This document shows, piece after piece, positions 39,501 through 51,425 of a DNA stretch of 64,000 nucleotides. Position 1 is the stretch's first letter. Every line of letters starts with the position of its first letter. Below the pieces are notes generated by a model. That model made no database searches. It was given only the letters and a program-made list of their open reading frames with translations, and was not told the DNA's origin. The stretch spans positions 62,001 through 126,000 of the forward strand of contig CANGHH010000011.1 in assembly GCA_947453725.1 (NCBI GenBank), read 5' to 3'. The position numbers were made by a program, and so were the translations under genes. This DNA is from Betaproteobacteria bacterium. Lineage in GTDB: Bacteria; Pseudomonadota; Gammaproteobacteria; Burkholderiales; Burkholderiaceae_C.

Positions 39501-39795
39501 GCTGCTGCGGGCTGGGCTGACGCGCATGCGGCCGATCATCATGACCACCGCGGCGATGGTCTTCGGCATGCTGCCGCTGGCCCTGGCGCTGAACGACGGC
39601 GGCGAGATCCAGGCCCCGATGGGGCGGGCCATCATCGGCGGCATCATCACCAGCACCTTGCTGACGCTGGTGGTGGTGCCGGTGCTGTACAGCTACCTCG
39701 TGCGCGTCAAGCAGCCACGGGCCAGCGCGGCAGGGGCCACCGATCCCGTTCTGGCAGGCCATGCGGCCGGGCCGATGCCGGCCGACCGCGGCTGA
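36583..39795 (+). CDS. RND efflux pump permease
   Basis: A 1070-residue proton-driven pump of the HAE-1/AcrB type with about 12 helices and two large periplasmic loops. The proton-relay pair is in LCIGLLIDDAIVVREN, and the relay Lys is in VTKNAILLVDF. Between the two halves (about residues 490-575) the cytoplasmic linker is longer than usual, with many Arg residues. No outer-membrane factor gene follows. Substrates could be drugs or metals; the DD motif favours organic compounds. Confidence 0.92.
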   Translation: MWMTRISINNPVFAVMVMVALCVLGLFSYAKLGVEQMPDITPPGASLEVRYPGASPEAVERELIKPMEEAVNSIAGVKRITSRSGEGLGSMNIEFGLDTDMGRAVQEVRDRIAAVQSGLPKDARPATIARWNTDNNQPVVNLALLSKTRSARELSILGEQQVGKRLQRVEGVARVEINGLTQREVRIDLDPARLRAYNVTPAEIATALREANADQPVGLISDSKQDALLRVEGRVRDPRQFENLVVAQRGPLSLSLGDLGMLVEREREPDSLARINGQQAINFNVFKQQDANIVTAGEAVKKAADEIRKLLPPDVELRLINANSDWVKGSLDGLRGTLIEGALLTVVIVFLFLHSWRSTIITGLTLPISVISSFIAVYAFGFTLNFMTMMALSLCIGLLIDDAIVVRENIVRHVGMGKSHRRASLEGTAEIGLAVMATTFALCAVFVPVAFMGGIIGKFFYPFGITVVVAVLVSLFVSFTLDPMLSSVWADPPSAFLQQVPVIGPLLRATDAGMDALHRVYERTIRWIFSARRWRVGIPVYGRGFNAVQARDPTSHRRWRSATITPRGVVLGIGMGSFVAAIALAPLVGSEFVPETDQGYTQLALRMPVGSSLARTDAKVRQIEDIVRTLPEIENLSTWVGGAGQRNQAWLNIALKPRKDRERSQKQVEEAIRGLIAKVPGTDASLGFNRPIYVAILGSDAEGLARVANDFAEKVKKIPGVVDVESSVKPGLPAYAVRLKPGAVRELGLTAPQLASSLRAYVNGETATTWTTPDGDQVDVVLRLNEGQRQRVDQLRTLPVAFAKDGTPIALDSVATVETVFNPEIIRRQNLQRREAVFAGVKGRSSGDVGDDVQKLIKATALPPGYSFDVGGQMQQQAEAFNGLLAAMALAVIFIYIVLASQFGSFLQPIAIMASLPLALIGVMLALLCWRSTLNVFSMIGLVMLMGLVTKNAILLVDFANQARRAGASVPEALLRAGLTRMRPIIMTTAAMVFGMLPLALALNDGGEIQAPMGRAIIGGIITSTLLTLVVVPVLYSYLVRVKQPRASAAGATDPVLAGHAAGPMPADRG

Positions 39796-39853
39796 GGCCC
39801 GGGCTGCACCTGGCCGTCGGCCGGATCAGCCCAGGGCGCCCATCCCGTCGGGC

Positions 39854-41065
39854 TCAGCCCTCGGGGTCCGAGCGCGCCAACGGTGCTGCCTCGGCCGGTG
39901 CGGGGGCCGAGGCTTGGGCGGGTGCCTGGCGCAGACGCTGCATCAGGCCATCGCTCTGGGCCTGCCGTTCGGGCCCATCGCCGGGCGCGAGTTCGGCCAT
40001 GCGCTTCGCCTGCGGCCCGGCGCTCAGGGCTGTTGCGCTGTTCTGCCGTGGCAACAGGTGGCGCCAGATGCCTGCCAGCAAGGCCAGGGCCAGCAAGCCG
40101 AGCGCGCCCATGCCGCCGAACAGCAGGGCCTGCTGATGCCCGACCGCGCGGCCGCGGCTGGCCAGTTGCGTCACGGCGCGGGCCTGGGCCAGGTCGAACA
40201 ACCTGAGTTGCGCCTGCAGGGCCGCCAGCCGGGTGGCCTGGCGTTCAGCGGGAGCCGTCGGCCCGCGCAACAGTTCGAAGTAGCGTTCCGTGCTCGCGCC
40301 GGCGTCGGCGACGGCCTGCTGCAGCGGGGCGTCGACTGCGCTGGTGGCTGGTGCGCCTGCCAGGTGACCCAGCGTGCGGGCGAGTCTCCGTTCCACGTCG
40401 TCCAGCCGGGCCGTGGTCGGATCGGCCGTCTCGGCCAGCAGGCTGGTCTGCCAGATCAGCCGGGGCAGCCTGTGCACCGCGGCCAGCGTGGCCGCCGGAA
40501 CGCCGCTGATGCCTTCGGCCTGCACGGCGTTGCCGACCAGGTCGATGACCTGCAGCGTCTGCTCGATCAGCAGGCGGTGGTCGCGGTCGCTGCCCGCGGA
40601 GTCGATGCTGCGCGCCGCCAGCTTGCGGACGAGTTGCAGCCAGTCCTGGTGCAATTCCTCGGCCTCGCCGATGGCCAGTTCCCAGCGGCCCTCGGCCAGC
40701 GTCACGGCCAGCGCCGCCAGGCGGCTCTGGACCTCGTTCTGGCGCTGCTGGCGTTCGGCTTCGAGCCGTACCAGACCGCCCAGCACCTGCGCGCTGATGT
40801 CGCGGTGCGCCAGCAATCCGCGTTGCACCTGGACAGCGCGCGCCACCGGGTCGAGCTGGGCGCGGCCAGCCGCCAGCGCCTGCAGTTCGGCCGACTGGTA
40901 GCGCAACAGCTGCACCGCTGGCAGGTTCACCAGCGCCACACCGACGACGCTCAGTGCGGCCAGGTTGCGGCGCAACTTCAGCGACAAGCGTGCGCCTTCC
41001 GCAGGGGGCTCATCGGGGCTTGCGTCCGCATCAGGCAGTTGCTGTGGTATGGAGAGCTCGGGCAT
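39854..41065 (-). CDS. Orphan membrane protein with a helical sensor-like domain
   Basis: A 403-residue protein with a helix near residues 33-52, a long mainly helical external region (about 55-320), and a second helix near 322-343. A Pro/Ala-rich cytoplasmic tail follows. The external segment VQVQRGLLAHRDISAQVLGG resembles the nitrate-sensor-like helical domains of some chemoreceptors and histidine kinases. No HAMP, methyl-accepting or kinase domain follows, which is odd. It could be a stand-alone sensor or a truncated receptor. ATG 41065 is preferred to an in-frame start 17 codons upstream. Confidence 0.6.
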   Translation of the reverse strand: MPELSIPQQLPDADASPDEPPAEGARLSLKLRRNLAALSVVGVALVNLPAVQLLRYQSAELQALAAGRAQLDPVARAVQVQRGLLAHRDISAQVLGGLVRLEAERQQRQNEVQSRLAALAVTLAEGRWELAIGEAEELHQDWLQLVRKLAARSIDSAGSDRDHRLLIEQTLQVIDLVGNAVQAEGISGVPAATLAAVHRLPRLIWQTSLLAETADPTTARLDDVERRLARTLGHLAGAPATSAVDAPLQQAVADAGASTERYFELLRGPTAPAERQATRLAALQAQLRLFDLAQARAVTQLASRGRAVGHQQALLFGGMGALGLLALALLAGIWRHLLPRQNSATALSAGPQAKRMAELAPGDGPERQAQSDGLMQRLRQAPAQASAPAPAEAAPLARSDPEG

Positions 41066-41187
41066 CGTGGGGCAGGCGCTGCGCTGCGCGGTTCGCAGCG
41101 AGCAAGGGACTCCCATCGTCCATCGGCCGCGCGCCCGCCGGCTTGAGCGCAGGGCTTCGGGCGCCCTCGAGCCCGCCCTTCAAACCG

Positions 41188-42579
41188 TCAGCATTCCACG
41201 ATGTTGACCGCCAGCCCGCCGCGCGCCGTTTCCTTGTACTTCGTCATCATGTCGGCGCCGGTTTCGCGCATGGTCTTGATGACCTGGTCGAGGCTGACGA
41301 AATGCGTGCCGTCGCCGCGCAGCGCCATGCGCGCCGCGTTGATGGCTTTCACGCTGGCGATCGCGTTGCGTTCGATGCAGGGGATCTGCACCAGCCCGCC
41401 CACCGGGTCGCAGGTCAGGCCCAGGTGGTGTTCCATGCCGATCTCGGCGGCGTTCTCGACCTGTGCCGGCGTGCCGCCCATCACCGCGCACAGCGCACCG
41501 GCGGCCATGCTGCAGGCCACGCCGACTTCGCCCTGGCAGCCGACTTCGGCGCCGCTGATGCTGGCGTTTTCCTTGTACAGGATGCCGATCGCGGCAGCGG
41601 TGAGCAGGAAGTCGATGACCCCGGCGTCGGATGCGCCCGGGTAGAAGCGCGTGTAGTAGTGCAGCACGGCCGGCACGATGCCGGCCGCACCGTTCGTGGG
41701 GGCGGTGACCACGCGACCGCCGGCGGCGTTTTCCTCGTTCACCGCCAGCGCGTACAGGTTGACCCAATCGAGCACCTGCAGCGGGTCGCGCAGGGCTTCC
41801 TCGGGGTGGGCGGTCAGCGCGTCGCGCAGCGCCTTGGCGCGGCGCTTGACCTTGAAACCGCCGGGCAGCACGCCTTCGGTGGCACAGCCGCGCCGCACGC
41901 AGTCCTGCATCACGGCCCAGATCTTCAGCAGCCCGGCGTCGATCTCGGCGTCGCTGCGCCAGTGGTTTTCATTGCGGCGCATCACCGTGGCGATGGATCC
42001 GCCCACCTCGCTGGCGCGCACCAGCAGTTCGTCACCGCTGCGGAAAGGGTGGGGCAGGGCGGTGGTGTCGGGTGCGATGACCTTCTGGCGCGCCCCGTCG
42101 GACAGCACTTCGTCGCTGACCACGAAGCCGCCGCCCACCGAGTAGTACACGCGCTGCGACAGCATCTCGCCTGCCGCGTCGAAGGCGGTGAAGCGCATGC
42201 CGTTGGCGTGCAGCGGCAGCGTCTCGCGGCGGAAAAACTTCAGGTCGTCCTTTTCGTTGAACGCCACGCTGTGGCGGCCTGGCAGCGGCAGTTGCGCCTG
42301 GGCGCGCATGGCGGCCAGGATGCCGTCGACCGCGTCGACATCCACCGTGTCGGGTTCGTGCCCGGCCAGTCCGAGCAGGACGGCCTTGTCGCTGCCGTGG
42401 CCCTTGCCGGTCGCGCCCAGGCTGCCGTACAGTTGGCTCAGCACGCGGGTCGTGCGCGGCAGCAGGCCGTCGTGTTCCAGGCGCGACACAAACAGCCGGG
42501 CCGCGCGCATCGGGCCCACGGTGTGGCTGCTGCTCGGGCCGATGCCGATCTTGAAGAGGTCGAAGACGGAGACCGCCAT
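41188..42579 (-). CDS. sdaA: L-serine ammonia-lyase (iron-sulfur type)
   Basis: A 463-residue enzyme that deaminates L-serine to pyruvate. It has the N-terminal [19 protein letters not shown] signature and the cluster-binding [15 protein letters not shown]. It is single-chain, the usual proteobacterial form. It begins eight bases after gcvP, so it is part of the glycine-riboswitch operon. This couples glycine cleavage, with serine made by GlyA, to pyruvate formation. Confidence 0.95.
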   Translation of the reverse strand: MAVSVFDLFKIGIGPSSSHTVGPMRAARLFVSRLEHDGLLPRTTRVLSQLYGSLGATGKGHGSDKAVLLGLAGHEPDTVDVDAVDGILAAMRAQAQLPLPGRHSVAFNEKDDLKFFRRETLPLHANGMRFTAFDAAGEMLSQRVYYSVGGGFVVSDEVLSDGARQKVIAPDTTALPHPFRSGDELLVRASEVGGSIATVMRRNENHWRSDAEIDAGLLKIWAVMQDCVRRGCATEGVLPGGFKVKRRAKALRDALTAHPEEALRDPLQVLDWVNLYALAVNEENAAGGRVVTAPTNGAAGIVPAVLHYYTRFYPGASDAGVIDFLLTAAAIGILYKENASISGAEVGCQGEVGVACSMAAGALCAVMGGTPAQVENAAEIGMEHHLGLTCDPVGGLVQIPCIERNAIASVKAINAARMALRGDGTHFVSLDQVIKTMRETGADMMTKYKETARGGLAVNIVEC

Positions 42580-42587
42580 GGTCGTGG

Positions 42588-45584
<2,997 letters not shown>

Positions 45585-45611
45585 GGCGGCGCTTTCGGCA
45601 GTGGGTTCAGC

Positions 45612-45986
45612 TCACAGCGCCTGGAGCAGCGCGTCGTAGCCCGTGCTGTCGAGCAGGCTGCCCAGTTCGGCGGCATCGCTGGTCTGGACCTTGAAGAACC
45701 ACCCGGTGTTCAAGGGATCGGTGTTGGCCAGCGCCGGGTCGGCCCGCAGCGCTTCGTTGACGGCCACCACCACGCCGCTGACCGGCATGTAGAGGTCGGC
45801 GGCGGCCTTGACCGATTCGACGACGCCGGCGACCTCGCCCTTCTGGTAGTGGCGGCCGACTTCGGGCAGGTCGACGAAGACCACATCGCCCAGCGCGTCC
45901 TGGGCGTGCAGCGTGATGCCGACAACGGCCGCTTCGGGGTCTTCAAGCGCGATCCACTCGTGATCGGGGGTGTACATGGTGGTCAT
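45612..45986 (-). CDS. gcvH: Glycine cleavage system H protein
   Basis: A 124-residue lipoyl carrier. The lipoylation site is Lys60 in VVESVKAAADLYMPVSG. The N-terminus (YTPDHEWIALED) and the C-terminal NTGWFFKVQ are typical. It shuttles the aminomethyl group between GcvP, GcvT and the lipoamide dehydrogenase, which is not in this window. Confidence 0.97.
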   Translation of the reverse strand: MTTMYTPDHEWIALEDPEAAVVGITLHAQDALGDVVFVDLPEVGRHYQKGEVAGVVESVKAAADLYMPVSGVVVAVNEALRADPALANTDPLNTGWFFKVQTSDAAELGSLLDSTGYDALLQAL

Positions 45987-46031
45987 CAGCAGGGCTCCTG
46001 GTTGTAAAGGTCAAAAATTGGCAGAGAGACA

Positions 46032-46122
46032 GCCGATCAAGTTTCCCCGCACGGAACTGGCTTTGCCAGGCCGTAGCGGGACGGCCCCCTCGGGGGTAGC
46101 GAGCGAGAGCGTGCTTGGGGGC
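46032..46122 (-). repeat. Dispersed Burkholderiales-type repeat, copy C (inside the gcv operon)
   Basis: On the minus strand it runs from GAGCCCCCAAGCACGCTC through CCCCCGAGGGGGCCGTCC to AACTTGATCGGC. It fills most of the gap between gcvT and gcvH and abuts the gcvT stop codon. It matches copy B almost throughout. Its GC-rich arms CCCCC/GGGGG could form a hairpin that affects read-through or message stability within the operon. Confidence 0.8.
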
Positions 46123-47298
46123 TCACCTTTGGTAGCGGTGGGGCGTGAAAGGCAGCGCCGTCACGCGCATCGGCACGCGCTTGCCGCGCACCTCGGCTTG
46201 TACCTCGTGGCCGATGACGGCGTGGTTCAGCGGCAGGTAGGCCATCGCGATGCAGGCGTTGACGGTGGGCGCCAGCGTGCCGCTGGTGACGCGGCCGATG
46301 GCATGGCCCTGGCCGTCGAAGAGCGCGCTGCCTTCGCGCACCGGCACGCGCTCCAGGCCGATCAGGCCGACGCGCTTGCTCGGCCCGGCGCCGGCCAGAT
46401 GCGCGTCGACCACCGCTGAGCCGGGGTAGCCGCCGGCCCGCGCGCCACCCGGGCGGCGCACTTTCTGGATGGCCCAGTTCAGCCCGGCTTCGATGGGGCT
46501 GGTGGTGGCGTCGATGTCGTGGCCGTAGAGGCACAGGCCGGCTTCCAGGCGCAGCGTGTCGCGGGCCCCCAGGCCGGCCGGTTTCACTTCGGGCTGGGCC
46601 AGCAAGGCGAGGGCCAGCGCTTCCGCCTGTTGCTGCGGCACCGAGATCTCGAAGCCGTCTTCGCCGGTGTAGCCGCTGCGGGTGACGAAGCAGGGGATGG
46701 GTCCGGCCGGCCCGGCCAGCTGGAACAAGCCGCCGCTCATGAAGACCAGGTCACCCACGCCGGGATGCAGGCGCGCCAGCGCGTCTACCGCCTTCGGTCC
46801 CTGCAGCGCCAGCAGCGCCCTGTCGGGCAGCGCTTCGATGGCGCAGCGCGTGGCGAGGTGGGTTTGCAGGTGGCGGATGTCGGCCACCTTGCAGCCGGCG
46901 TTGACCACCAGGAACAGGTCGCCGAATGCCGCTGCAGCGGCCCCCGGCTCGGGCCTGACGATCATCAGGTCATCGAGCAGGCCGCCGCTGGCATTGGTGA
47001 AGAACGCGTAGCGCTGTCGGCCGGCGCCCAGACCGATGACGTCGACCGGGACCAGGGTTTCCAGCGCGGCGGCCGCGTCGGCACCGACCAGGCGAAGCTG
47101 GCCCATGTGCGAGACGTCGAACAGCGCGGCCGACTCGCGGCAATGCCGGTGTTCGGCCATCAGCCCCGCCGGGTACTGCACCGGCATGGCGTAACCGGCG
47201 AAGGCCACCATGCGGGCGCCCAGGCGACCGTGCAGGGCGTGCAGCGGGGTCTGCAGCAGCGGGGCGGCGGCGGGCGTGGCAGCTGAAGAGGCGGTCAT
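46123..47298 (-). CDS. gcvT: Aminomethyltransferase, glycine cleavage T protein
   Basis: A 391-residue enzyme that transfers the methylene carbon to tetrahydrofolate and releases ammonia. It contains LFDVSHMGQL, SGYTGEDGFEI and LEAGLCLYGHDID, all family hallmarks. I chose ATG 47298, which has AGGA eight bases upstream; a further ATG lies seven codons earlier. It is the first gene after the riboswitch. Confidence 0.96.
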   Translation of the reverse strand: MTASSAATPAAAPLLQTPLHALHGRLGARMVAFAGYAMPVQYPAGLMAEHRHCRESAALFDVSHMGQLRLVGADAAAALETLVPVDVIGLGAGRQRYAFFTNASGGLLDDLMIVRPEPGAAAAAFGDLFLVVNAGCKVADIRHLQTHLATRCAIEALPDRALLALQGPKAVDALARLHPGVGDLVFMSGGLFQLAGPAGPIPCFVTRSGYTGEDGFEISVPQQQAEALALALLAQPEVKPAGLGARDTLRLEAGLCLYGHDIDATTSPIEAGLNWAIQKVRRPGGARAGGYPGSAVVDAHLAGAGPSKRVGLIGLERVPVREGSALFDGQGHAIGRVTSGTLAPTVNACIAMAYLPLNHAVIGHEVQAEVRGKRVPMRVTALPFTPHRYQR

Positions 47299-47325
47299 GG
47301 CGGCATCCTGACAGGGCATCGGGGC

Positions 47326-47350
47326 GGCGCACCCTGCGAGAAGGTGCGCC
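47326..47350 (-). promoter_or_regulatory. Expression-platform hairpin between riboswitch and gcvT
   Basis: On the minus strand GGCGCACC (47350-47343) and GGTGCGCC (47333-47326) form a perfect eight-bp stem directly after the P1 stem of the second aptamer. No T-run follows, so control is more likely by altered access to the gcvT start region than by simple termination. This is inference. Confidence 0.5.
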
Positions 47351-47587
47351 GAGAGGCCCTCGCTGTCCGCTTTACCTGAGAGATTCGGTGCCGCCCCGGC
47401 CGCTGGCTTGCGCTGGCGGCTGGCAGACCTTGCCCCTTCGGTGGGCCTTTCGCGAACACTTGCGCGTCGGCGTCGGGCCTCTCTCCAGTGAGGAAGAAAT
47501 CAGTCCTTTTGCCTGAGCGTTAGCGGCAGCGGTTTGCACCGCTGCCTGCGCCTTCGGCGGCCCCGTCGGGCGGGGCTCTCTCCTGAC
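47351..47587 (-). promoter_or_regulatory. Tandem glycine riboswitch
   Basis: Two glycine aptamers lie in series on the minus strand. Each has the 5' GGAGAGAG element (about 47583 and 47486), a CCGAAGG segment (about 47558 and 47442), and the 3' CTCAGG-AAA-GGAC-like element (47517-47503 and 47377-47362). In aptamer 2, P1 pairs GAGAGGCCC (47483-47475) with GGGCCTCTC (47359-47351) perfectly. Tandem glycine aptamers upstream of gcvT activate glycine cleavage when glycine is plentiful. Confidence 0.93.
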
Positions 47588-47645
47588 GGCACCCAGTCTA
47601 ACAGCGCCTCAGCGCCTGTCCTGGCGCCCGCGACTCTCCGCTGTG

Positions 47646-50336
47646 CTAGCGGTACTGGATCACGTAGCTCACTTGCACCGTGTGGATGCGGCCAGTCGGC
47701 GCCTGCTCGAAGGTCGGCAGGTTCACCGCCAGACCGCCGGGCTGCATGCCCTCGTAGCCCCAATCGCTGCTGCTCAGGCGGCGCAGGCCGTAGCCCAGGC
47801 GCACGGCCGATTCCGGGCTGAGGTGCAGCAGGCCGCTGAGCTGCAGGTCCAGCGAGCGCACGACGTTGGTCGGCAGCGGCGTGGCGTTGTAGTAGTAGGC
47901 GGCCGTGTCCTTGGTGGCCGCGCCGACGATGCCCGCATAGGGGTTGTTGGCGTACAAGCCACCGCTGACGACGTTGTCGCTGCGCGCCTCGCCGTAGACC
48001 AGCCGGGCCGACAGGTCGAGCTGGCCCTTGAAGAGTTCGCGACGCGCCAGGCTCAGTCCCAGCGTCTGGTTGCGTTCACGAGAGTGGCTGATCCAGTTCA
48101 GGCAGGGGTCGGTCTTGAAGCTGGCGTTGCGGGCGGCGATGGTGGTGGTGCAGGCGCCGTCGCCGGCGATCAGCGTGGCCCCGTTGACGTTGACGGCGGC
48201 CGAGTTCACGCCCGTGTTCACCGAGTACTGGTGCAGCTGCGAGCGCTGCTGGTCAGCGGTGCCGAAGGCCGACCATTCCAGCGTCGGCGTGGCGTAGGAG
48301 ACTTCCAGGTTCACGGCCGTGGTGTCGGCGAACGTCAGGCCGTTGCGGCTGTGGTCGTAGCGGTCTTCGCTGTGCACCAGGCCGGCCTGCAGCGCAAGTG
48401 CTTCGGTGGCCTGCCACTGCAGCCGGCCGCGGGCCTGGTTGCGCAGGCGGTCGGCCTGGTCATAGCGGCGCAGGCCGTCGGCTTCGACGATGCGGTTGCG
48501 GTTGCCGTACAGGGCCTGCGCCAGCACGTTGTTCAGCGGGAAGTACAGGGCTTCAGCGCTGCCTGCGGTGGCCGCCGGCAGCAGGCCCGTGCTGCGGCCG
48601 TAGCCGTCCAGGCCGAGCTGCAACATCGTGCCGTAGGCCGTGGTGCCGGCGAGGATTCCCGTCGCGCTGCTGGGTGACTGGTTGGCCATCGGCACACGGG
48701 CCAGGAAGGCGTTCTGGTTGTAGTCGCCGCGGCGCTGCGCGCCCACCAGGCCGAATGACGCCGTCACGTCTTCGCCCCAGCCGCCGCGCCAGTCGGCGTG
48801 CAGCGTCTGCTCCTGGTTCTTGGCGCTGTCGGCGCAGGAGATCCAGCTGCCCTTGCAGTAACGCGCCGTGTCGGCGACGGCCCAGCCGGCCAGCAGGTGC
48901 TGGCCGCGGCCCAGCGTGTAGTCGGCATCGACCTGCGCCTGCGTGCTGCGCTTGCTGTAGGGCGTGTTGGCGTTGATGTTGACGTTGCTGCCCAGGCCGG
49001 CCGGGTTGCCGTAGAGGCCCGAGAACACCGACAGCGCCGCCGCCGGGGCGGTGTTGTTGTCGTAGTAAACGTAGTTGTTGACCGGCGTCTGGTTCTCGCG
49101 CAGGTCGTACTTCAGGCCGGCGCTCAGGCTCAGATTCCTGATGTGGCGGCTGACCAGCTTCAGGCCCGCCGAGTCGTTGACGACCACCGCGTTGGCGGAC
49201 GTCGACGGCAAGGTGTAGCCGGCGGCCATCGTGCCGACCGAGCTGGCGTCGGTGCTGTAGGCCTCGTTTTGCCAGGTCGTGGCGTGCGAGGCGTGGGCGA
49301 TCAGTTGCGACCGTGGATCCAGCTGGTAATTGGCCGCGGCGCGCAGCTTGCGGAACAGGTTGCTCGGCGCGCCGCTGCTGGTGGTGGCCTGCACCGGCGT
49401 GGCGGTGCCGGCCAGCGACCAGACGTTCCACGCCACCGTCTGCACATGGTTGGTGAACAGCGACAGGTCATAGCCCAGTTGCACGTGCAGCGCGTCGCCG
49501 TTGTATTGCAGGCCGAGCTGCAGCTTCTCGTCGTCCTGGTTGACCGGGAAAGGCAGCGGCGTGCTGGTCTCCACCGGCGCGTCGGCGTGCGCGGTGTGGG
49601 CCTTGACGCCGGACTGGTGTTCGCTGGACAGCGCCACCGTGGTCGCCCAGCGCGCGTCGATCTGCTGCTCCCAGGCCATGCTGAAGCGCGTGCGCTGGGT
49701 GGTCAGCGGCACCACATTGAAGGCCGGCAGATCGGCCGCTTGCAGGGCCGCCGACTGCGTCAGCATGGCCGCCGTCGGCGCCGTCGACACGCCCGAGACC
49801 AGCGCGTTGGCGCTGCTGACCGCCGGCGACAGGCCGCGGGCGTTCAGCGATGTGGTGCTCAGGCGCGGCAGCACCGGGACCAGCCAGGTCGAGGGCAGCG
49901 TCAGCAGCGTGCCCCCCGCGCCGAGGTAGGGCGTGCGGAAGCTGTTGGAAGCCTGGTGCAGCAGTTCGTCGTAGCCCAGCTTGATGCGGTAGCGGCCTTG
50001 TTCGCCGTTCTCGGCGATCAGCGAGCGCGAGTCCGTCCCCAGGCCGGTGCCCGTCACGCTCCAGCGCTTGACGTCGCCGCTGTCGTAGCTGCTGCCGCCG
50101 CGCAACTCGAAGTTGCCGATCAGCGAGGTGCCGCCGGCCTTCAGGCCGTTCCATTCGTTGAGTTTGGCGTTGGCGGTGTTGGCTCGGGACAGGCCGACCT
50201 CGACCGTGTTTTCGGGTTTGGTCAGACGCAGCAGTTCGGCGTCGCTGTCGGCGTGGGCCAGGCCGGTCAGGGCCAGGCCGGCGTGCATGGCGATGACCGT
50301 GGCGCACAGGCGGAAGCAGGGGGTGGGGCGTTGCAT
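47646..50336 (-). CDS. mtrB: MtrB/PioB-family outer-membrane beta-barrel
   Basis: An 896-residue protein with a signal peptide ending near LAHADSDAELL. The family opening LTKPENTVEVGLSRANTANA is followed by a long series of amphipathic strands ending in VQVSYVIQYR, with the aromatic terminal residue pattern of outer-membrane barrels. MtrB/PioB/MtoB proteins sheath a decaheme cytochrome so electrons cross the outer membrane. The CXXC pair near the N-terminus of Shewanella MtrB is not seen. The upstream decaheme gene ends 30 bases before it. Confidence 0.93.
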   Translation of the reverse strand: MQRPTPCFRLCATVIAMHAGLALTGLAHADSDAELLRLTKPENTVEVGLSRANTANAKLNEWNGLKAGGTSLIGNFELRGGSSYDSGDVKRWSVTGTGLGTDSRSLIAENGEQGRYRIKLGYDELLHQASNSFRTPYLGAGGTLLTLPSTWLVPVLPRLSTTSLNARGLSPAVSSANALVSGVSTAPTAAMLTQSAALQAADLPAFNVVPLTTQRTRFSMAWEQQIDARWATTVALSSEHQSGVKAHTAHADAPVETSTPLPFPVNQDDEKLQLGLQYNGDALHVQLGYDLSLFTNHVQTVAWNVWSLAGTATPVQATTSSGAPSNLFRKLRAAANYQLDPRSQLIAHASHATTWQNEAYSTDASSVGTMAAGYTLPSTSANAVVVNDSAGLKLVSRHIRNLSLSAGLKYDLRENQTPVNNYVYYDNNTAPAAALSVFSGLYGNPAGLGSNVNINANTPYSKRSTQAQVDADYTLGRGQHLLAGWAVADTARYCKGSWISCADSAKNQEQTLHADWRGGWGEDVTASFGLVGAQRRGDYNQNAFLARVPMANQSPSSATGILAGTTAYGTMLQLGLDGYGRSTGLLPAATAGSAEALYFPLNNVLAQALYGNRNRIVEADGLRRYDQADRLRNQARGRLQWQATEALALQAGLVHSEDRYDHSRNGLTFADTTAVNLEVSYATPTLEWSAFGTADQQRSQLHQYSVNTGVNSAAVNVNGATLIAGDGACTTTIAARNASFKTDPCLNWISHSRERNQTLGLSLARRELFKGQLDLSARLVYGEARSDNVVSGGLYANNPYAGIVGAATKDTAAYYYNATPLPTNVVRSLDLQLSGLLHLSPESAVRLGYGLRRLSSSDWGYEGMQPGGLAVNLPTFEQAPTGRIHTVQVSYVIQYR

Positions 50337-50366
50337 GATGGTTCCAGGCTTGGGGGCGTTTCAGGC

Positions 50367-51347
50367 TCAGCGCAGCAGCTTGGCGCCGGCCGGGTGGTTG
50401 GACCCGTGGGTCTGGCTGTGGCAGTTCTGGCAGCCGCGGGCTGTCAGCTGGGCGCGTCCGGCGGCACTGCCCAGCGGCAAGGTGCCGTTGGCGGTCGTGA
50501 TGGCGCCGGACTGCAGGTGGGCGCCGCTCTGCACCTGGCCGGCGTGGTCGCCGGTGTGGCAGCTCTGGCACAGGAAGGGCGCACGCGCCTTCAGCAGCGG
50601 CGTGATGTTCGAACCGTGGGGCGTGTGGCAGTTCGTGCAGTTGTCGGCGACCGGTGCGTGTTCCCACAGGAAGGGGCCGCGCTTGTCGGCGTGGCACGAG
50701 GCGCAGGTCTCGTTGACCGAGCCGGTCTTCATCAGCGAAGGGCCGGTCGAGCCGTGCGGGTTGTGGCAGTCGGAACAGACCATCTTGCCGGCAGCCAGCG
50801 GGTGGCTGGACAGGCGGTGGCTCTGGGCGCGCTCGGACTTGTGGCAGGCGTAGCAGGTCTCGGCCTGGGTGGCGCGCGTCACCGCGCGGTCCTTCGGGAC
50901 GTGCACCGAATGGCAGTTCGAGCAGCCGACGCCGGCGTTGTCGTGCGCGCTGGTCTGCCAGTGGCTGCGCTGGCCGTTCTTGTGGCAGGTCAGGCAGGTG
51001 GACACCTGCTCCTGCGGCGTGGCGGCGTCGCTGCGGCTGAAGGACACCTCGACCGGCGGCCGCACCTCGTCGTTGTTGTCATTGCGGATGTGCTTCAGGC
51101 TGGCGCCGTGGCAGGACTGGCAGCCCGGCGTGCGCGTGTCGGCCTTGACGCCGTGGCGTGTCTGGTAGATCGACAGCACGGGCTTGGCCTCGCCCTGGTC
51201 GTGGCAGCGCGTGCAGGCGGCATCACCGGCCAGGCTGCGGTCCGCGGCTGGGGTGGGGGCTGCCGGTGCGGCGGCATGGGCGGGGAGGCCCAGCAGGCAG
51301 GCTGCCAGCAGGGCGCCGGCCGACAGCAGGCGTCGAATGGTGTTCAT
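50367..51347 (-). CDS. mtrA: Decaheme c-type cytochrome, MtrA/PioA/DmsE family
   Basis: A 326-residue periplasmic cytochrome with a signal peptide (residues 1-25, ending LPAHA). It has exactly ten CXXCH motifs: CTRCH, CQSCH, CLTCH, CSNCH, CYACH, CSDCH, CASCH, CTNCH, CQSCH and CQNCH. Spacing and extra histidines fit bis-His ligation. The length matches MtrA rather than the longer PioA. It should form a wire inside the MtrB barrel. No outer-surface MtrC/OmcA-type cytochrome is in the window. Confidence 0.96.
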   Translation of the reverse strand: MNTIRRLLSAGALLAACLLGLPAHAAAPAAPTPAADRSLAGDAACTRCHDQGEAKPVLSIYQTRHGVKADTRTPGCQSCHGASLKHIRNDNNDEVRPPVEVSFSRSDAATPQEQVSTCLTCHKNGQRSHWQTSAHDNAGVGCSNCHSVHVPKDRAVTRATQAETCYACHKSERAQSHRLSSHPLAAGKMVCSDCHNPHGSTGPSLMKTGSVNETCASCHADKRGPFLWEHAPVADNCTNCHTPHGSNITPLLKARAPFLCQSCHTGDHAGQVQSGAHLQSGAITTANGTLPLGSAAGRAQLTARGCQNCHSQTHGSNHPAGAKLLR

Positions 51348-51425
51348 CGGGTATTCCGTCGATGCGTGGGGGTGGGGGCTGGCGCGTCGGCCCTTGGTGG
51401 GGTCGCGCGCCGGAAGGGCAGGGCC

